Part shown: positions 22,011 to 32,759 of the stretch, piece after piece
Numbering within the stretch: the stretch's first letter is position 1
Layout: every line of letters starts with the position of its first letter
Origin: Hordeum vulgare subsp. vulgare
Lineage: Eukaryota > Streptophyta > Magnoliopsida > Poales > Poaceae
Length of the DNA stretch: 64,000 nucleotides
Assembly (NCBI RefSeq): GCF_904849725.1
Contig: NC_058523.1
Location: 341,103,948 to 341,167,947, forward strand
Reading direction: 5' to 3'
The notes under the pieces: generated by a model
Databases searched by the model: none
Told to the model about the DNA's origin: nothing
Seen by the model: only the letters and a program-made list of their open reading frames with translations
Made by a program: the position numbers and the translations under genes

Positions 22011-22094
22011 GATGTTGTGCGAGGGTGGGTTTTTTTGGTTTTGTAGTTCGGTGGGGTGTTAGCACAATAAGACACTTAAGGGGTGTAATGAGAA

Positions 22095-23585
22095 GTTTTG
22101 ATAATTCATGACAACATACATTGTCTCTTGAACTACCACTTTTACCTAGTATATTTCATGTATATTCCACATAAATATTTGGCTATAGGATTGTGAGGAG
22201 AATCCCTTGACGAAGGAAGGATGGGGATTGGCTAAAGCTTCAAGCAAGAAGACTCTACATTTTATATTTGGGAGAAATCACTTTGAGTCCATAGGAAAGC
22301 CAATATTATTAAAAGGGGATGAGGTATTATGATAATTTTTTTGCTCAAGTGCTTAGAGGTAGCCATAAAACATACTTAGCCACTTTACCACAAAATATAT
22401 CTGCCCCTAGCCACATATGCAAAATCGGTGCCACCAACATTTCCTACTCGGCCATACCGATTTTACGCTTAGAAAGATCCTATACCAAACCCACCATCTC
22501 GGTACAACCAACATTTCTATCGGCGCCACCAAGATTGGGTGACCAACATTTTGTTGAGAAAATTTCAAGTTCCGTAATTTCCGAGTTTGAAGTCGCTCTC
22601 ACCGAGTTTGGAAACCAGTCTAGGTCATCATGTCGGTACCACCGATATTCCTATATTAGTCTCACCAAGAATTCAAAAGTTGACACATTTAGTGCAACTC
22701 TGTACCGTCGAGTTTCGTTTTGATGTCACCGAGTTGGGCAATAATTTTGTAACGACTGGATTTTGGGGGATGCCTATATATACCCTTCCACCTACCTCTC
22801 ACTCATAGAGGAATCACTCAGAACCCACTCAGACTTGCTAGATTCATTTTTCTGAGAGAGAGCCACCTACTCATGTGTTGAGATCAAGAGATTCCATTCC
22901 AACCATTTGAACCTTGATTTCTAGCCTTCCCAAATTCCTTTCATGAAGATCAATCTCTCCTACCCCTGCCAAATCTGAGAGAGTGATTGAGTGTTGAGGA
23001 GCTATCTTTAGAAGTACAAGAGCAAGGAGTTCATCGCTCTACCACATCCGTTACCTTTTGGAGGGTGGTGCCTCCTAGATTGGTTAGTTGTCGCTTGGAA
23101 GCCTCCTACTTTGTGTCGTGGAGTTGAACAAAGAAGTTTGTACGGGCAAGGAGATCGCCTACTTCGTGAAGATCTTCCGTGAGTGAGGCTAATCCTTCGT
23201 GGGCCGAAGCTGTGGTGGAATAGACAAGGCCGCTTCTTCGTGGACCCCTTGTGGGTGGAGCCCTCCATGGACTCTTGCAACTGTTAACCTTTGTGGGTTG
23301 AAGTCTCTACTAACATGCACGTATGATAGCGCCACCTACCGGAACCATGCCAAAAGTCAATGTGTCAACTTCTCCGCGTTTGATCTTCCTAAACTCTACT
23401 CCTTACTACTTGTGCTGATTCTTTACTTTCCGTGGCCATATTTGTTGGCTAGCATGTGTAAGGTGCACTAGACTTGTTAGAATTGCTAAAATCTGCCAAT
23501 CATTAAGCTAGGAAAATGCTAGGATTTTAATTTATGCAAGTAATCTATTCACCCCCCTCTAGACACCTCATCTATCGATCTCTCA
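22095..23585 (+). mobile_element. 5' LTR of copia E
   Basis: This LTR belongs to the same family as B but lies in the opposite orientation. Alignment with B shows that the first 25 or so bases, including TG, are missing: similarity starts at GTTTTGATAATTCATGAC. A TATA box, GCCTATATATACCC, lies at about 22772-22785. CGGTGCCACC-type motifs occur near 22427, 22515 and 22633. The LTR ends in CTCTCA just before the primer site. Confidence 0.8.
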
Positions 23586-23587
23586 AT

Positions 23588-23604
23588 TGGTATCAAACCA
23601 AGGT
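23588..23604 (+). promoter_or_regulatory. primer-binding site of copia E
   Basis: TGGTATCAAACCAAGGT follows the LTR by two bases. It matches the usual initiator-Met complement TGGTATCAGAGC except for G-to-A and nearby changes, consistent with decay. It fixes the plus-strand orientation. Confidence 0.7.
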
Positions 23605-23639
23605 CTCCAAAACCTTGGTTTGAACACCATTGGAGGAAG

Positions 23640-24888
23640 ATGAATGTTCCTAGTTTCGGGAATATTAGTTGTAGAGTGCCTATTATTGATGGGGAATATT
23701 TTAGACAATGGAATGAAATGCTTGACATGTTTGACAAATTCCATTTGCGGAAGTATGTTAAATATCCCTATGAGCCTCCCATTGATCCTTTGCATCCTTC
23801 TCATGATTAAGAACTTGATATGCTTAGTAATCTTAAAATTGTAAATCAAATCATTAGAGGACTGCCAAGAAATGTGCTTAATCAATTGCATAATTTTGAG
23901 TGTGCGCATACTTTGTGTAAACACTTAGAGAAAAGATATCCCGACTATTCACTGAAAAATCTTGAGATCACTTTCCGTAAATGCATCGCCTTTCACAAAA
24001 TGAAGCGAACGGATCCTAATATTGATAAATGCCTTTTTGATCTTCGTGACCTCATGCGTGGTAAAGGATATGTCATTACCATTAACAATATCATTGTTGA
24101 AGCAATTCACATGCATAAATATGAACATTGTCATAGTCAAAATTCTGATGAAATTCTTGTTTCTTATGACGAGGATATTTCGTCCGATGACGACAATGTG
24201 GAGCATGTCTACTACAATGAAGATGAAGAGTTTGACATTGAGTATGAGAAGACCATGAGGAACCTTAGTCCTATGGCAAACCTTAGAGACTACATGGTCG
24301 GAGGAAAGGAGTGGGTTCTCGACAGTGGATGCACCGATCACATGATCGGAGATAAAGATATGTTCCATGAGATCACACCAAATACTGGACCTCGAAGGTA
24401 TGTGACCCTTGGAGACAACTCCAAGGGTAGGGTACTCGGTCTTGGTAAGGTGGCCATATCTCATGATAGTTCCATTCAAAATGTCATGCTTGTTGAATTC
24501 CTTGGCTACAATCTTCTTTCTATATCTAGACTAGGAGACTTCGGTTTCAATGTGCTATTTACGAAAGTTGACTCCCAAGTGTTTCATAGTGACAATCATA
24601 ACATGGTATTTATTGGTATCCGTAGAGGTGATCTGTACATTGTTGATTTCACTAAAAAATCCAAACCCTATACATGGCATATTGCAAAATCTTCTAAAGG
24701 TTGGTTATGGCATAGAAGGTTAGGACATGTAGGTATGCGTAACCTTGACATGATTATCAAAGGTGATCATATTCTTGGTGTTAGAGATGTTATCTTTGAC
24801 AAAGATAGACTTTGTAGTGCTTGTCAATCAGGAAATCAAGTTGGTGGAAGTCATCCCGTGAAGAACATCATGACTACAAGAAGGTCAC
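23640..24888 (+). pseudogene. gag-pol: copia E gag, protease and GAG-pre-integrase
   Basis: The ATG is at 23640. After about 55 codons with a copia Gag start (IIDGEYFRQWNEMLDMF) there is a TAA near 23808; the frame then stays open from 23820 to the solo LTR. Gag sequence (NQIIRGLPRNVLNQL) passes into an acidic region and then straight into the protease motif (VLDSGCTDHMIGDKDMF). The CCHC zinc knuckle expected before the protease is absent, which suggests an internal deletion near 24280. The pre-integrase region (WLWHRRLGHVGMRNLDM, CSACQSGNQ) follows. The gene is cut at 24888 by a solo LTR and continues at 26416. Confidence 0.85.
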
Positions 24889-26415
24889 TGATACATATCC
24901 AACGTATATATAATTTTTGATGGTTTCATGCTATTATCTTCTCAAACTTCGGATGTTTTGTATGCCTTTTATATCTTTTTTAGACTAAGTTATTAACTCA
25001 GTGCCAAGTGCCAGTTCCTGTTTTTTCCATGTTTTTGACCCCTTTCAGAGGAGGATTTTAAACGGAGTCCAAACGGAATGAAACTGCCAAAAAGATTTTT
25101 TCTGAAACAGAAAAAGATCGGGAAGCCTGAGAATCAGGGCAAGGGCCCTGAAGGGACCCCACAAGCCCCCTAGCCGCGGCCAGGGGGGCTTGCGCCTCCC
25201 AGGCTTGTGGGCTCCCTGGGCCACCTCTGCCCTAGGACTTTCGCCTATAAATTCCCTAAAATCCCAGAAAAAATCAGGAGATCATCGAAAGTACTTTTCC
25301 GCCGCCGCAAGCTTCTGTCTCCGCAAGATCCCATCTGGGGCACGTTCTGGTGCCCTGCCGGAGGGGGCATCCAGATACAGAGGGCTTCTTCATCAACACC
25401 ATGATCTCTCCGATGATGCATGAGTAGTTCACCATAGACCTACGGGTCCATAGCTAGTAGCTAGATGGCTGCTTCTCTCTCTTGGATCTTCAATACAAAG
25501 TTCTCCATGATCTTCATGGAGATCTATCCGATGTAATCTTCTTTTGCGGTGTGTTTGTCGAGATCCGATGAACTGTGGATTTATGATCAGATTATCTACG
25601 AATCTTATTTAAGTTTCTTCTTATCTCTCTTATGCATGATTTCCTATCCTTGTAATTCTCTTCGAGTTGTGGGTTTTGTTTGGTAAACTAGATCTATGAT
25701 TCTTGCAATGGGAGAAGTGCTTGGTTTTGGGTTCATACCATGCGGTGACCTCATCCAGTGACAAAGGGGGTAGCGAGGCACGCATCGTGTTGTTGCCATC
25801 AAGGGTAAAAAGATGGGGTTTTCATCATTGGTTTGAGATTATCCCTCTACATCATGTCATCTTGCTTAAGGCGTTATTCTGTTTGTTATGAACTCAATAC
25901 ACTAGATGCAAGCTGGATAGCGGTCGATGTGTGGAGTAATAGTAGTACATGCAGAAAGTATCGGTCTACTTGTCTCGGACGTGATGCCTATATGTATGAT
26001 CATTGCCTTAGATATCGTCATGACTTTGCGCGGTTCTATCAATTGCTCGACAGTAATTTGTTAACCCACCGTAATATTTGCTATTTTGAAAGAAGCCTCT
26101 AGTGAACACTATGGCCCCGGGTCTACTCCACACCATATTTTCAGCCTTACACTTTTTCTTCGTTGCACTTTCCGCCTTCAGATCTCACTTTGCAATCAAT
26201 CTTGAAGGCATTGAGAACCCCTTTATAGCGTTGGGTGCAAGCTCTTTGTGTTTTTGCAGGTACTCTGGACTTGACGAGATTCTCCTACTGGATTGATACC
26301 TTGGTTCTCAAACTGAGGGAAATAGTTACTGCTCCTGTGCTGCATCACCCTTTCCTCTTCAAGGGAAAGCCAACACAAGCTCAAGAGACGACATAAGGTT
26401 TCTGTCGACGTAGCA
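24889..26415 (+). mobile_element. solo LTR of family A inserted in copia E
   Basis: This LTR of 1,527 bp, from TGATACATATCC to GACGTAGCA, is homologous to 55-1570. It has no internal sequence or primer site beside it. The flanks are GTCAC (24884-24888) and CCCAC (26416-26420). The undisturbed copia codons would give GCCAC, so each side differs from that by one base. It splits the integrase gene of E. Solo LTRs arise by recombination between the two LTRs of a complete element. Confidence 0.85.
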
Positions 26416-27050
26416 CCCACTCGAGCTGCTTCACATGGATCTTTTTGATCACAATGCTCACAAGATCCTGTGTGGAAATTCTTATGGTTTAGTCATTGTT
26501 GATTATTTTTGCAGATTTACATGGGTATTCTTTCTTTATGATAAGTTGCAGGTACAAATGATCTTCAAGAACTTCGCTCAGAAAGCCCAAAATCAGTTTG
26601 ATGTGAAGATCAAGAAAGTTCGGAGTGACAACAGAACGTATTTCAAGAACACTAATGTGGATACTTTTCTTGATGAAGAAGGTATCTCACATGAGTTCTC
26701 GGTGACGTACACACCTCAACAAAATGTAGTTGTTGAGAGGAAGAACCGGACTCTCATGGAGATTGCTAGAATGATGCTTTACGAATACAAGACGCCAAGA
26801 CACTTGTGGGCAGAAGCCATGGAAATAGGTTGCCATGCCATAAACCGACTCTACTTACATAAGCTTTTCGGTTAAACGACATACGAGACATTCACCAGTA
26901 ACAAATGCCAAGCTGGATACTTTCGATTATTTGTCTCTAAGTGCTACATTCTTGATAAGCATCGTCACACTAAATTTGCTCCTAAATCTCATGAAGGTTT
27001 ACTACTTACCTTGTCTACAACGGCTTCACTCAAGAAGTTGAAGAAACGGT
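26416..27050 (+). pseudogene. pol: copia E integrase, C-terminal part
   Basis: This continues the frame broken at 24888. LELLHMDLFDHN starts the catalytic core, followed by FTWVFFLYDK, VRSDNRTYF (usually SDNGTEF), TYTPQQNVVVERKNRTL and WAEAMEIGCHAINRLYLHK. A TAA near 26873 interrupts it, and the post-integrase region (FAPKSHEG) goes on to about 27050. The catalytic D, D and E are visible, although the glycine after the second Asp and the Gly of QQNG are changed. Confidence 0.85.
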
Positions 27051-27054
27051 AGAT

Positions 27055-28354
27055 GTGAAGTTTGATGAATCTAATGGTTTGCAAGGCGAACAATTGCCAA
27101 ATGATGTAGGAGACAAGGAACCTTCAGAAGCCATCCAAGATCTAGCTATCGGAGATATTCGTCCCATGGAGGTGAAGGAAAGTACTTCAGCAATTCAAGT
27201 GGAAGCTCCTACTTCGCGTCAAGTCGAACCAAAAAACGACATGGAGGCATCCACAAGCGGTACATGACATGATGAAGAAGAGGAAGAAGTACATCGTGAT
27301 GATCCACCTTAACCTACCTCACCACCACCTCAAGGAGATGGCACCGTCAACGACAATATGCAAGATGATGATGTAGAAGAAGATCCACCGTCCAACAAGA
27401 AGAAGCTGTCACGAGTTCGAGCAAGAGTGGACAAAGATCGTTCACCGAATCAAATCTTCGGTGAAATACAAACTGGGAGAATCCCTCGCTCTAAATCTCG
27501 TTTAGCTATCTTTTGTGAACATTATTCTTTCATATCTAGCATTGAGCCTTTGAAGGTAGAAGAAGCCCTTCAAGACCCGGATTGGGTAAATGCCATGCAC
27601 GAAGAGCTACACTACTTCGAGAGGAATCAAGTGTGGACACTTGTTGAAAAGCCCGAAGACGAGCACAACATCACCGGTACAAGATGGGTGTTTTGGAATA
27701 AGTAATATGAATATAGTCAAGTTGTACGCAACAAGGCACATCTCGTAGCCCAAGGATACACGCAAGTCGAAGGTATGGACTATGGTGAGACTTATGCCCC
27801 CATTGCTAGACTTAAATCCGTTCACATTCTTCCCGCTTATGCCAATCACCATGATATTACTCTTCACCAAATGGATATCAAAAGTGCTTTTATAAATGGT
27901 GAAACTAAAGAGGAGGTTTATGTCAAACAACCTCCTTGATTTTTGAATCCCAAGAAACCTAATCATGTTCACAAACTTCGTAAAACTTTATATGGTCTTA
28001 AACAAGCCCATAGAGCTTGGTACAAATGCCTAAGGAAGTTTCTCATAGAAAAGGGTTTTGAAATTGGTAAAATTGATGCAACGTTATTCACTAAAAGAGT
28101 TAATGGCGAACTATTTGCGTGCAAAATATATATGGATGATATTATCTTTGGTTGTACTAACCTACATTTTAGTGATAAATTTGGAAAGTTGATGTCAGGG
28201 AAATATGAGATGTCAATGATGTGCGAGCTGAAATTCTTCCTTGGATTGCAAATCAAACAATCGAGAGAAGGTAAATTTATCTCTCAAACCAAGTAGACCA
28301 AGGACTTAATCAGGAATTTCAATATGCAAGAGTGCAAAGGTATGAGAACCCCCA
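27055..28354 (+). pseudogene. pol: copia E reverse transcriptase, truncated
   Basis: An acidic linker (27055-27357, with a TGA) leads into RT. TGTRWVFWNK stands before a TAA near 27703, followed by [21 protein letters not shown] sequence, MDIKSAFINGETKEEVYV, a TGA near 27938, then LRKTLYGLKQAHRAWY and the catalytic YMDD (ACKIYMDDIIFG). After LKFFLGLQIKQ and one more TAG the frame is cut at 28354 by gypsy F. RNase H and the 3' LTR of E would lie beyond F, outside the window. Confidence 0.85.
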
Positions 28355-29170
28355 TGTCGGTGCACTAAAGAGTGGGGTCCCTAGTGTCGCAGACTTGTGC
28401 ACGGGCGCAAAGCGCCCCTGACGGCAGGGCATGGCACGATCCAGACAAGATGCACCCCTAAGATTACCAAGGCCCCGACAAGCTTGTCTTGCCGGGAAGA
28501 TAACCAAGGCCACGCCTGTTTAGCGGACGTGATGAACTCACTAAGCACAAGACCTCGACGAGCCTCCCTCGTCGGGATGACAACCGAAGCCCCCAGCAAG
28601 CTTCCTTTCCGGGACGAAGACCCAAGGCCCCAACAAGCTCCCTTGTCGGGATGATGAGGCTAGGCACTAGACGGCGACCGCCCTCGCCACTGTGCCACCG
28701 CCCCCAAGTTCCAGCGCATTCCTCATGCACCAGCGCAGTGTCCAGGTGTCGAAACGCCTGGACACGTGTCTTCACCAACACGTTGCTGACAAAGACAAGA
28801 CGTGCATTCAATGCACCTGATAGCGGTAGATGGATAAGCACCGCTCTAGGTTCACTGTAACTTCTCGTGAACCTACCACCGAGCACAGTAGGTGACCTGT
28901 TTGCCTATAAAAGGAGGCCCTTAGCTCATTCACAAGGGGTTAGACTCTTTGGAGATTGGCCAGAAGACGGTTATCATCAGTCACTATAACAAACAACAAA
29001 ACGCTTAATACAACCAGACGAGCAGGACGTAGGGTTTTACACGGAAGCGGCGCGAACCTGGGTAAAAAGGCTTGCCGGGTGTTGATCGTTAGCTCCGCTC
29101 TTGACGTCGTCTTTCCCGGCCCTACGATCACAAGGGTTTCACGTTGATTCCCATAGGTGTCGACCTAGCA
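28355..29170 (+). mobile_element. 5' LTR of gypsy F
   Basis: The copia RT frame of E stops abruptly and a GC-rich LTR starts with TGTCGGTGCACTAAAGAG. It contains degenerate tandem repeats (28468-28660) and a TATA box, GCCTATAAAAGGAGG, at about 28902-28916. It ends at about GTCGACCTAGCA, 13 bases before the primer site. The left flank CCCCA would be one TSD copy; the other lies outside the window. Confidence 0.75.
28468..28660 (+). repeat. degenerate tandem repeats in LTR F
   Basis: About four related units of 36-40 bp follow the pattern AAGGCCCCGACAAGCTTGTC...GCCGGGA-GATAACC (starting near 28468, 28550, 28587 and 28624), with an extra divergent spacer after the first. Several units contain self-complementary halves (GACAAGCTTGTC; CGACGAG...CTCGTCG), so each could form a small hairpin. 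They sit upstream of the TATA box, where enhancer repeats are known in other LTRs. Confidence 0.6.
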
Positions 29171-29183
29171 TCACTGACTTCTT

Positions 29184-29202
29184 TGGCGTGCCAGGTAGGG
29201 GG
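29184..29202 (+). promoter_or_regulatory. primer-binding site of gypsy F
   Basis: TGGCGTGCCAGGTAGGGGG differs by one base from TGGCGCGCCAGGTAGGGGG, a motif seen at this place in many grass gypsy elements. It lies 13 bases after the inferred LTR end. I did not assign the tRNA. Confidence 0.7.
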
Positions 29203-29257
29203 GAAAGATTGCGTTAACCAGACCTAGCCATCAGCACACCACCTTTTCTTCATCGCC

Positions 29258-30364
29258 ATGGCCCCCAAGAGAAGGGGCGTCCGGCGACCAACGCTCCCGT
29301 ACCCAGCCCTCCGGCCCCGACGGGGGTAGGAGAAGGTACGGACGCAGGACAAGGGGGCGGAGGCCCCGAGCTTCCGCAACATTCTGGAGAGCAAACCCAG
29401 GCGAGTGGGGTCGTCCGCGGCCACGGCGGTCATCCTCGCCCTGGTTTGTCGAAGGACACGACCGCGCGATCAACCAACGGCGCAGCCACGTCCAAAGACG
29501 CGCCGATGCCTTTCCGCGCGCCCACGCAAGCACACGCGTTGCGGCCTTCTCAGGCCACGCAGGACGGATAGGCCCAAGAGGGCAGCGATCCGCCCCCACC
29601 TAAGGGGACCCCTGGACCCCGCTCTTGAGGTACGCCGAGCAGGCATACCCGCTCTCTTACGACGCAGGCTGGCGAGCCACCGCGTGACCAACGGGGAGCT
29701 CCTTCTAACACGATTAGAAGTAAGAGCCCCTCGAGGTCTTCGCAAATCTCGCCGCCGCCCACACGGGCGGAAGCACTGAAGCGGGCCCAGCTACTACTGG
29801 ATTTCCCTCCAATGGCGGACAAGCAAAAGAAGTGGAGAGCCACCATCCAAAGCCTCCTCCCAGTCGCCGATGGAGACCAGCCACAACAGGTGGGGACATC
29901 AAAATGACCCTCCAGCAAGCACACTCGGGACCGTGCTGAGAAGACTCGAGCTCCCATGGCCACCGTGCACTCTCCTCCACGGAGACGGGATTAGGTCATC
30001 GTCTCTGACGACTCGACCGGGTCTTCCGATCCCCGCCACCGTCGTGATCAGCGGGACATTCTCCGCGAGCGACGCGGGGAAGACGCCCGCACCCTCATCG
30101 AGCAACGACACGAGACGCGCCGTCAATCGGATATGCGCGTTGGGACCGCCGCTGGCACGCCAGCTTCGGGGTACCCTGGCGACCTACCCTACGAGGTGTG
30201 TTGTCCAGCGTTTACCCGCGAATTACGGCGAGTCTAGTGGCCCAGCTCCCATACTTTCAAGCCGGAGATCCCGGAAAAGTACGATGGCAGGACCCACCCG
30301 TCGGAGTTCCTCACCATCTACACCATCGCGGTGCGCCCTGCCAGGGGACGGGACGAGAAGATAC
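29258..30364 (+). pseudogene. gag: gypsy F gag, N-terminal part
   Basis: An ATG at 29258 opens an Arg/Pro-rich frame that is broken by a stop after about 22 codons and by further shifts, so the N-terminal half is only a trace. The last part is recognisable gypsy Gag: EIPEKYDGRTHPSEFLTIY. It is cut after GRDEKI at 30364 by element I. The next residues of Gag, LANYFPLVLKPNVRSWLM, are found at 45998 onwards, so the two parts are one gene. Confidence 0.75.
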
Positions 30365-31130
30365 TATGGCACCCCGATTCAATGAATCGGATTACGAGTG
30401 TTTCCAACCCAGAGATCATGTCTTCTGGAAACACTCAACAACTTGGCACATAAGTGAGCTGACTTTATTGATAGCATGAGGTTACAAATACATATGTTAC
30501 AAGGATAGCGAGGCCAAAGGCACCCATGGTGCAATACAGTAACTACATTATTTATGAGACATAGCGGGGCCTCGAAACTACTAAGTACTTCCACGGTGTA
30601 GTGGAACATAGCGGCAACTCCATACACAGGGACACTGCTGTGGACACTTCCTAGTACGCATCATCAGGACCTCCGTCCTCGGCTTCTCCTGCATCTGTCA
30701 TGATATGCCAGGTGAGTACTTGGAATGTACTCGCAAGCTCATAATAACCAAGGGATGCAGCAAACAATAGCATGGCAACAACTTAAGAATAATACCACTT
30801 GGCTTTATAACATCCACTTACTCATGTCCGGGGTTGTCTCACAACCACCGGAGTGCTTATCAAGCATCTCCACTCAACCAGAGAATTCTTCCATCATTAC
30901 TAACATCCACACAGGTGACCATCTACTGAGGTCTGGTCGGGCTGTCCATTACCGTGGACACGACTATTCGAATAGGTTTGACACTCTGTAGAGGTTGCAC
31001 ACTTTACCCACACTCTGGAGCACTATCCTCGTGATCCCATTCGGGTGGACCAGCATTACTCCAACGAGACTTGCCTGACCCGTGACTCTCTCATCATATC
31101 CCTGGCAACCACTCCCTTCCGGAGTCCTGC

Positions 31131-32204
31131 TGTCGGTGAATACTCACAACATATGCCATAGGTAGGCTAAAGTCGGTGAGAACCAAAGTGGCAACAGAGG
31201 GCGCTGGGGGCGAGGTTGGTACAAGCATGGAAAGCACGATGTCCCCAGGTTCAGGGCTCTCCGTAGAGATAATACCCCTAGTTCCGTCGGAGTGTATGAT
31301 GTATATGGATGGATTACAAGGTTGCTCCTGGAGCTGTGTTGTGGAGGAGGAAGAGGGGAGCAGCCGACTCGTCTCTGCCTCTCCTATGTGGTTGGTCAGT
31401 GTGTGTGTAATCTGTTGACCGACCCTCTCCATGGAGGGGGACCGGGGGGGGGGGGGTTTATAGACGAACCCACTGGCCTACAATATGGATAAAGCATACA
31501 AGAGTGGGATCCGGCTGGCAGTCTCGCCGGCTAGCCAGGGGGCCCACGAGGGTCTTGTCTTGTCTCTTGAGGGGCCCGCCGGCTGTGAAGTCCCATCTGG
31601 CTGTGGGACCCGCCGGCTAGCCAATGGAGCTCTCGCGTAAGGTTGACGCAGGGCACACACGGTACGTCCGGCGTCGTCCAACGAGATTCGTCATGGGCAG
31701 ACGGTACGGCCGCCTCCACTGTTCCCACGCCGAGTGCAATAATGGAGTGGGAGTTTGACGGCCGACACTATGCGAGGTGATGGATCAGAGCCGGGGTAGG
31801 ACAGTGGCGTGGCTGCCGACGCTAGTACCTGCCGTGCACTCCGATCTAGTACCTTTGGTGATGCGTAGCCACCTTTAACCGTAGGGTCTCGTCCTGACCT
31901 ACGATCTGATGTGACTTGAGATCCCCGGGCGGCTAGCTTGCTTGGCTAGCCGACTTGGGGATGACCGACTCGTTCCTAGCCGGCTGGCTCGGCCCAAGCG
32001 GTCAGGAAGAGGTAGCTGTCTCGCCCCCAGCTGGCAGGTGTTGGCTTGTCGGCCAGAGAGTTGGCCGTCTCGTCCTGCAGCCGGTAGGTGCAGCCGAGCC
32101 GGCCACAGGACTTGGGCCTCGAAGAATTATACTTGGGCATAACTTTTGGGCGGGAGATGAAGGAGCAAGTTCGATGAGCCAACCCTGGGGTTATCCCCCC
32201 CACA
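31131..32204 (-). repeat. 3' LTR of gypsy H
   Basis: TGTCGGTGAATACTCAC to CCCCCCCACA on the plus strand. It pairs with 42427-43470. Compared with that copy it has a run of 13 G at 31444-31456 (5 G in the other LTR) and about 24 extra bases near 31920-31944 that form part of CGGCTAGC..GCTAGCCG, a small hairpin. A TATA (TCTATAAAC, minus strand) lies by the G run. The polypurine-like AGCTTCGGGGACTAC (minus strand) adjoins at 32205-32219. Confidence 0.9.
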
Positions 32205-32759
32205 GTAGTCCCCGAAGCTAGAGAGGCCCGCCGCCTGCGGATGGGTGGCCTCGCCGGCTTGATTTTTTGTCTTTGTATTCCTGCCGCGATCTGCGGCAGG
32301 GAACGCCGGCTCCAAAGCCGGTTGGCCTTGAAGCGACGCCTTGGTTTCGTCGTAGGCTGCACAGAACACGCCCCGTGTCACACCCGGCCTGACGTAATGA
32401 TGGTTATTACTAGTGACGGGACCCGGCCTGGGCCCTGGGTCCCGCCACGACGCCCCCTCGGCCTCCGTGGGGAAGATCCTCCACGAATTTACTCTGCGAC
32501 GGTTGGGTTTCAGGAAGCGTTACCGCCCGTAATACACGGGGTTAGTGGGGCTCCGCACGCACCGGATCCCCTCACCACGATGCTTTGTGGGGTTTAAATG
32601 GGATGCAGGGGTTCCAAGAAGGCCACTCGCCCCCTTCTCGCCCCGCATCGACGCCCTCTTCCTCCCTGAGCCCAGAGAGAAAGACCCCGTCCACTTCGTC
32701 TTCTTCATCTCCGTCGTCGTCGAGCCTCCAACCTTCCCGAGCATTCGCCGCCCGCAGTC
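32205..32759. other. non-coding region and accessory-gene leader of H
   Basis: It holds the H polypurine tract at its left end (32205-32219) and then GC-rich sequence with no supported frame. The last 180 bp is pyrimidine-rich and leads into the ATG at 32760, as a 5' untranslated leader would. TTTAAATGG at about 32595 is a possible weak TATA for the plus-strand gene. Confidence 0.4.

Larger units (their letters stand above)
18691..22069. mobile_element. block J, unclassified DNA-transposon-like element
   Basis: This region of 3.4 kb matches none of the LTR elements around it. The left edge has a 22-bp near-palindrome (18691-18712), then ATTCTGCTAACAC at 18717-18729. The right edge, read in reverse, has ATTGTGCTAACAC (22056-22068), matching 12 of 13 bases, with weaker similarity continuing inward (CCAACTGC against CCGAACTAC). 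These may be the ends of an old terminal-inverted-repeat element, perhaps Mutator-like. There is no transposase frame. Inside are a diverged tandem repeat, an AGTGAACC-rich stretch and a GC-rich stretch. No TSD could be fixed because the flanks are two different truncated copia pieces. Confidence 0.4.

Noticed and set aside
21208..22065. Block J frames (21208-21585, 21591-21983, 22065-21808) as a captured gene.
   Set aside because: Only composition bias is seen, with no domain, splice pattern or start context that I can defend. Kept as an unclear GC-rich segment.
2809..23585. The B and E LTRs as the pair of one element.
   Set aside because: They are in opposite orientation; the LTRs of one element are direct repeats.
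55..26415. The two similar 1.5-kb repeats (55-1570 and 24889-26415) as the LTR pair of one 26-kb element.
   Set aside because: The left copy is preceded by a polypurine tract, so it is a 3' LTR of something to the left. The right copy sits inside a copia gene with its own near-exact target duplication and no internal sequence. The DNA between them belongs to other elements.
28464..28886. A 140-codon minus-strand frame in LTR F.
   Set aside because: It results from the GC-rich tandem repeats and has no independent evidence.
32127..32381. Minus-strand frames beside the 3' LTR of H (32362-31976, 32381-32127) as a further H gene.
   Set aside because: They run from the untranslated region into the LTR, are Arg/Pro-rich, and show no similarity to retroelement proteins.
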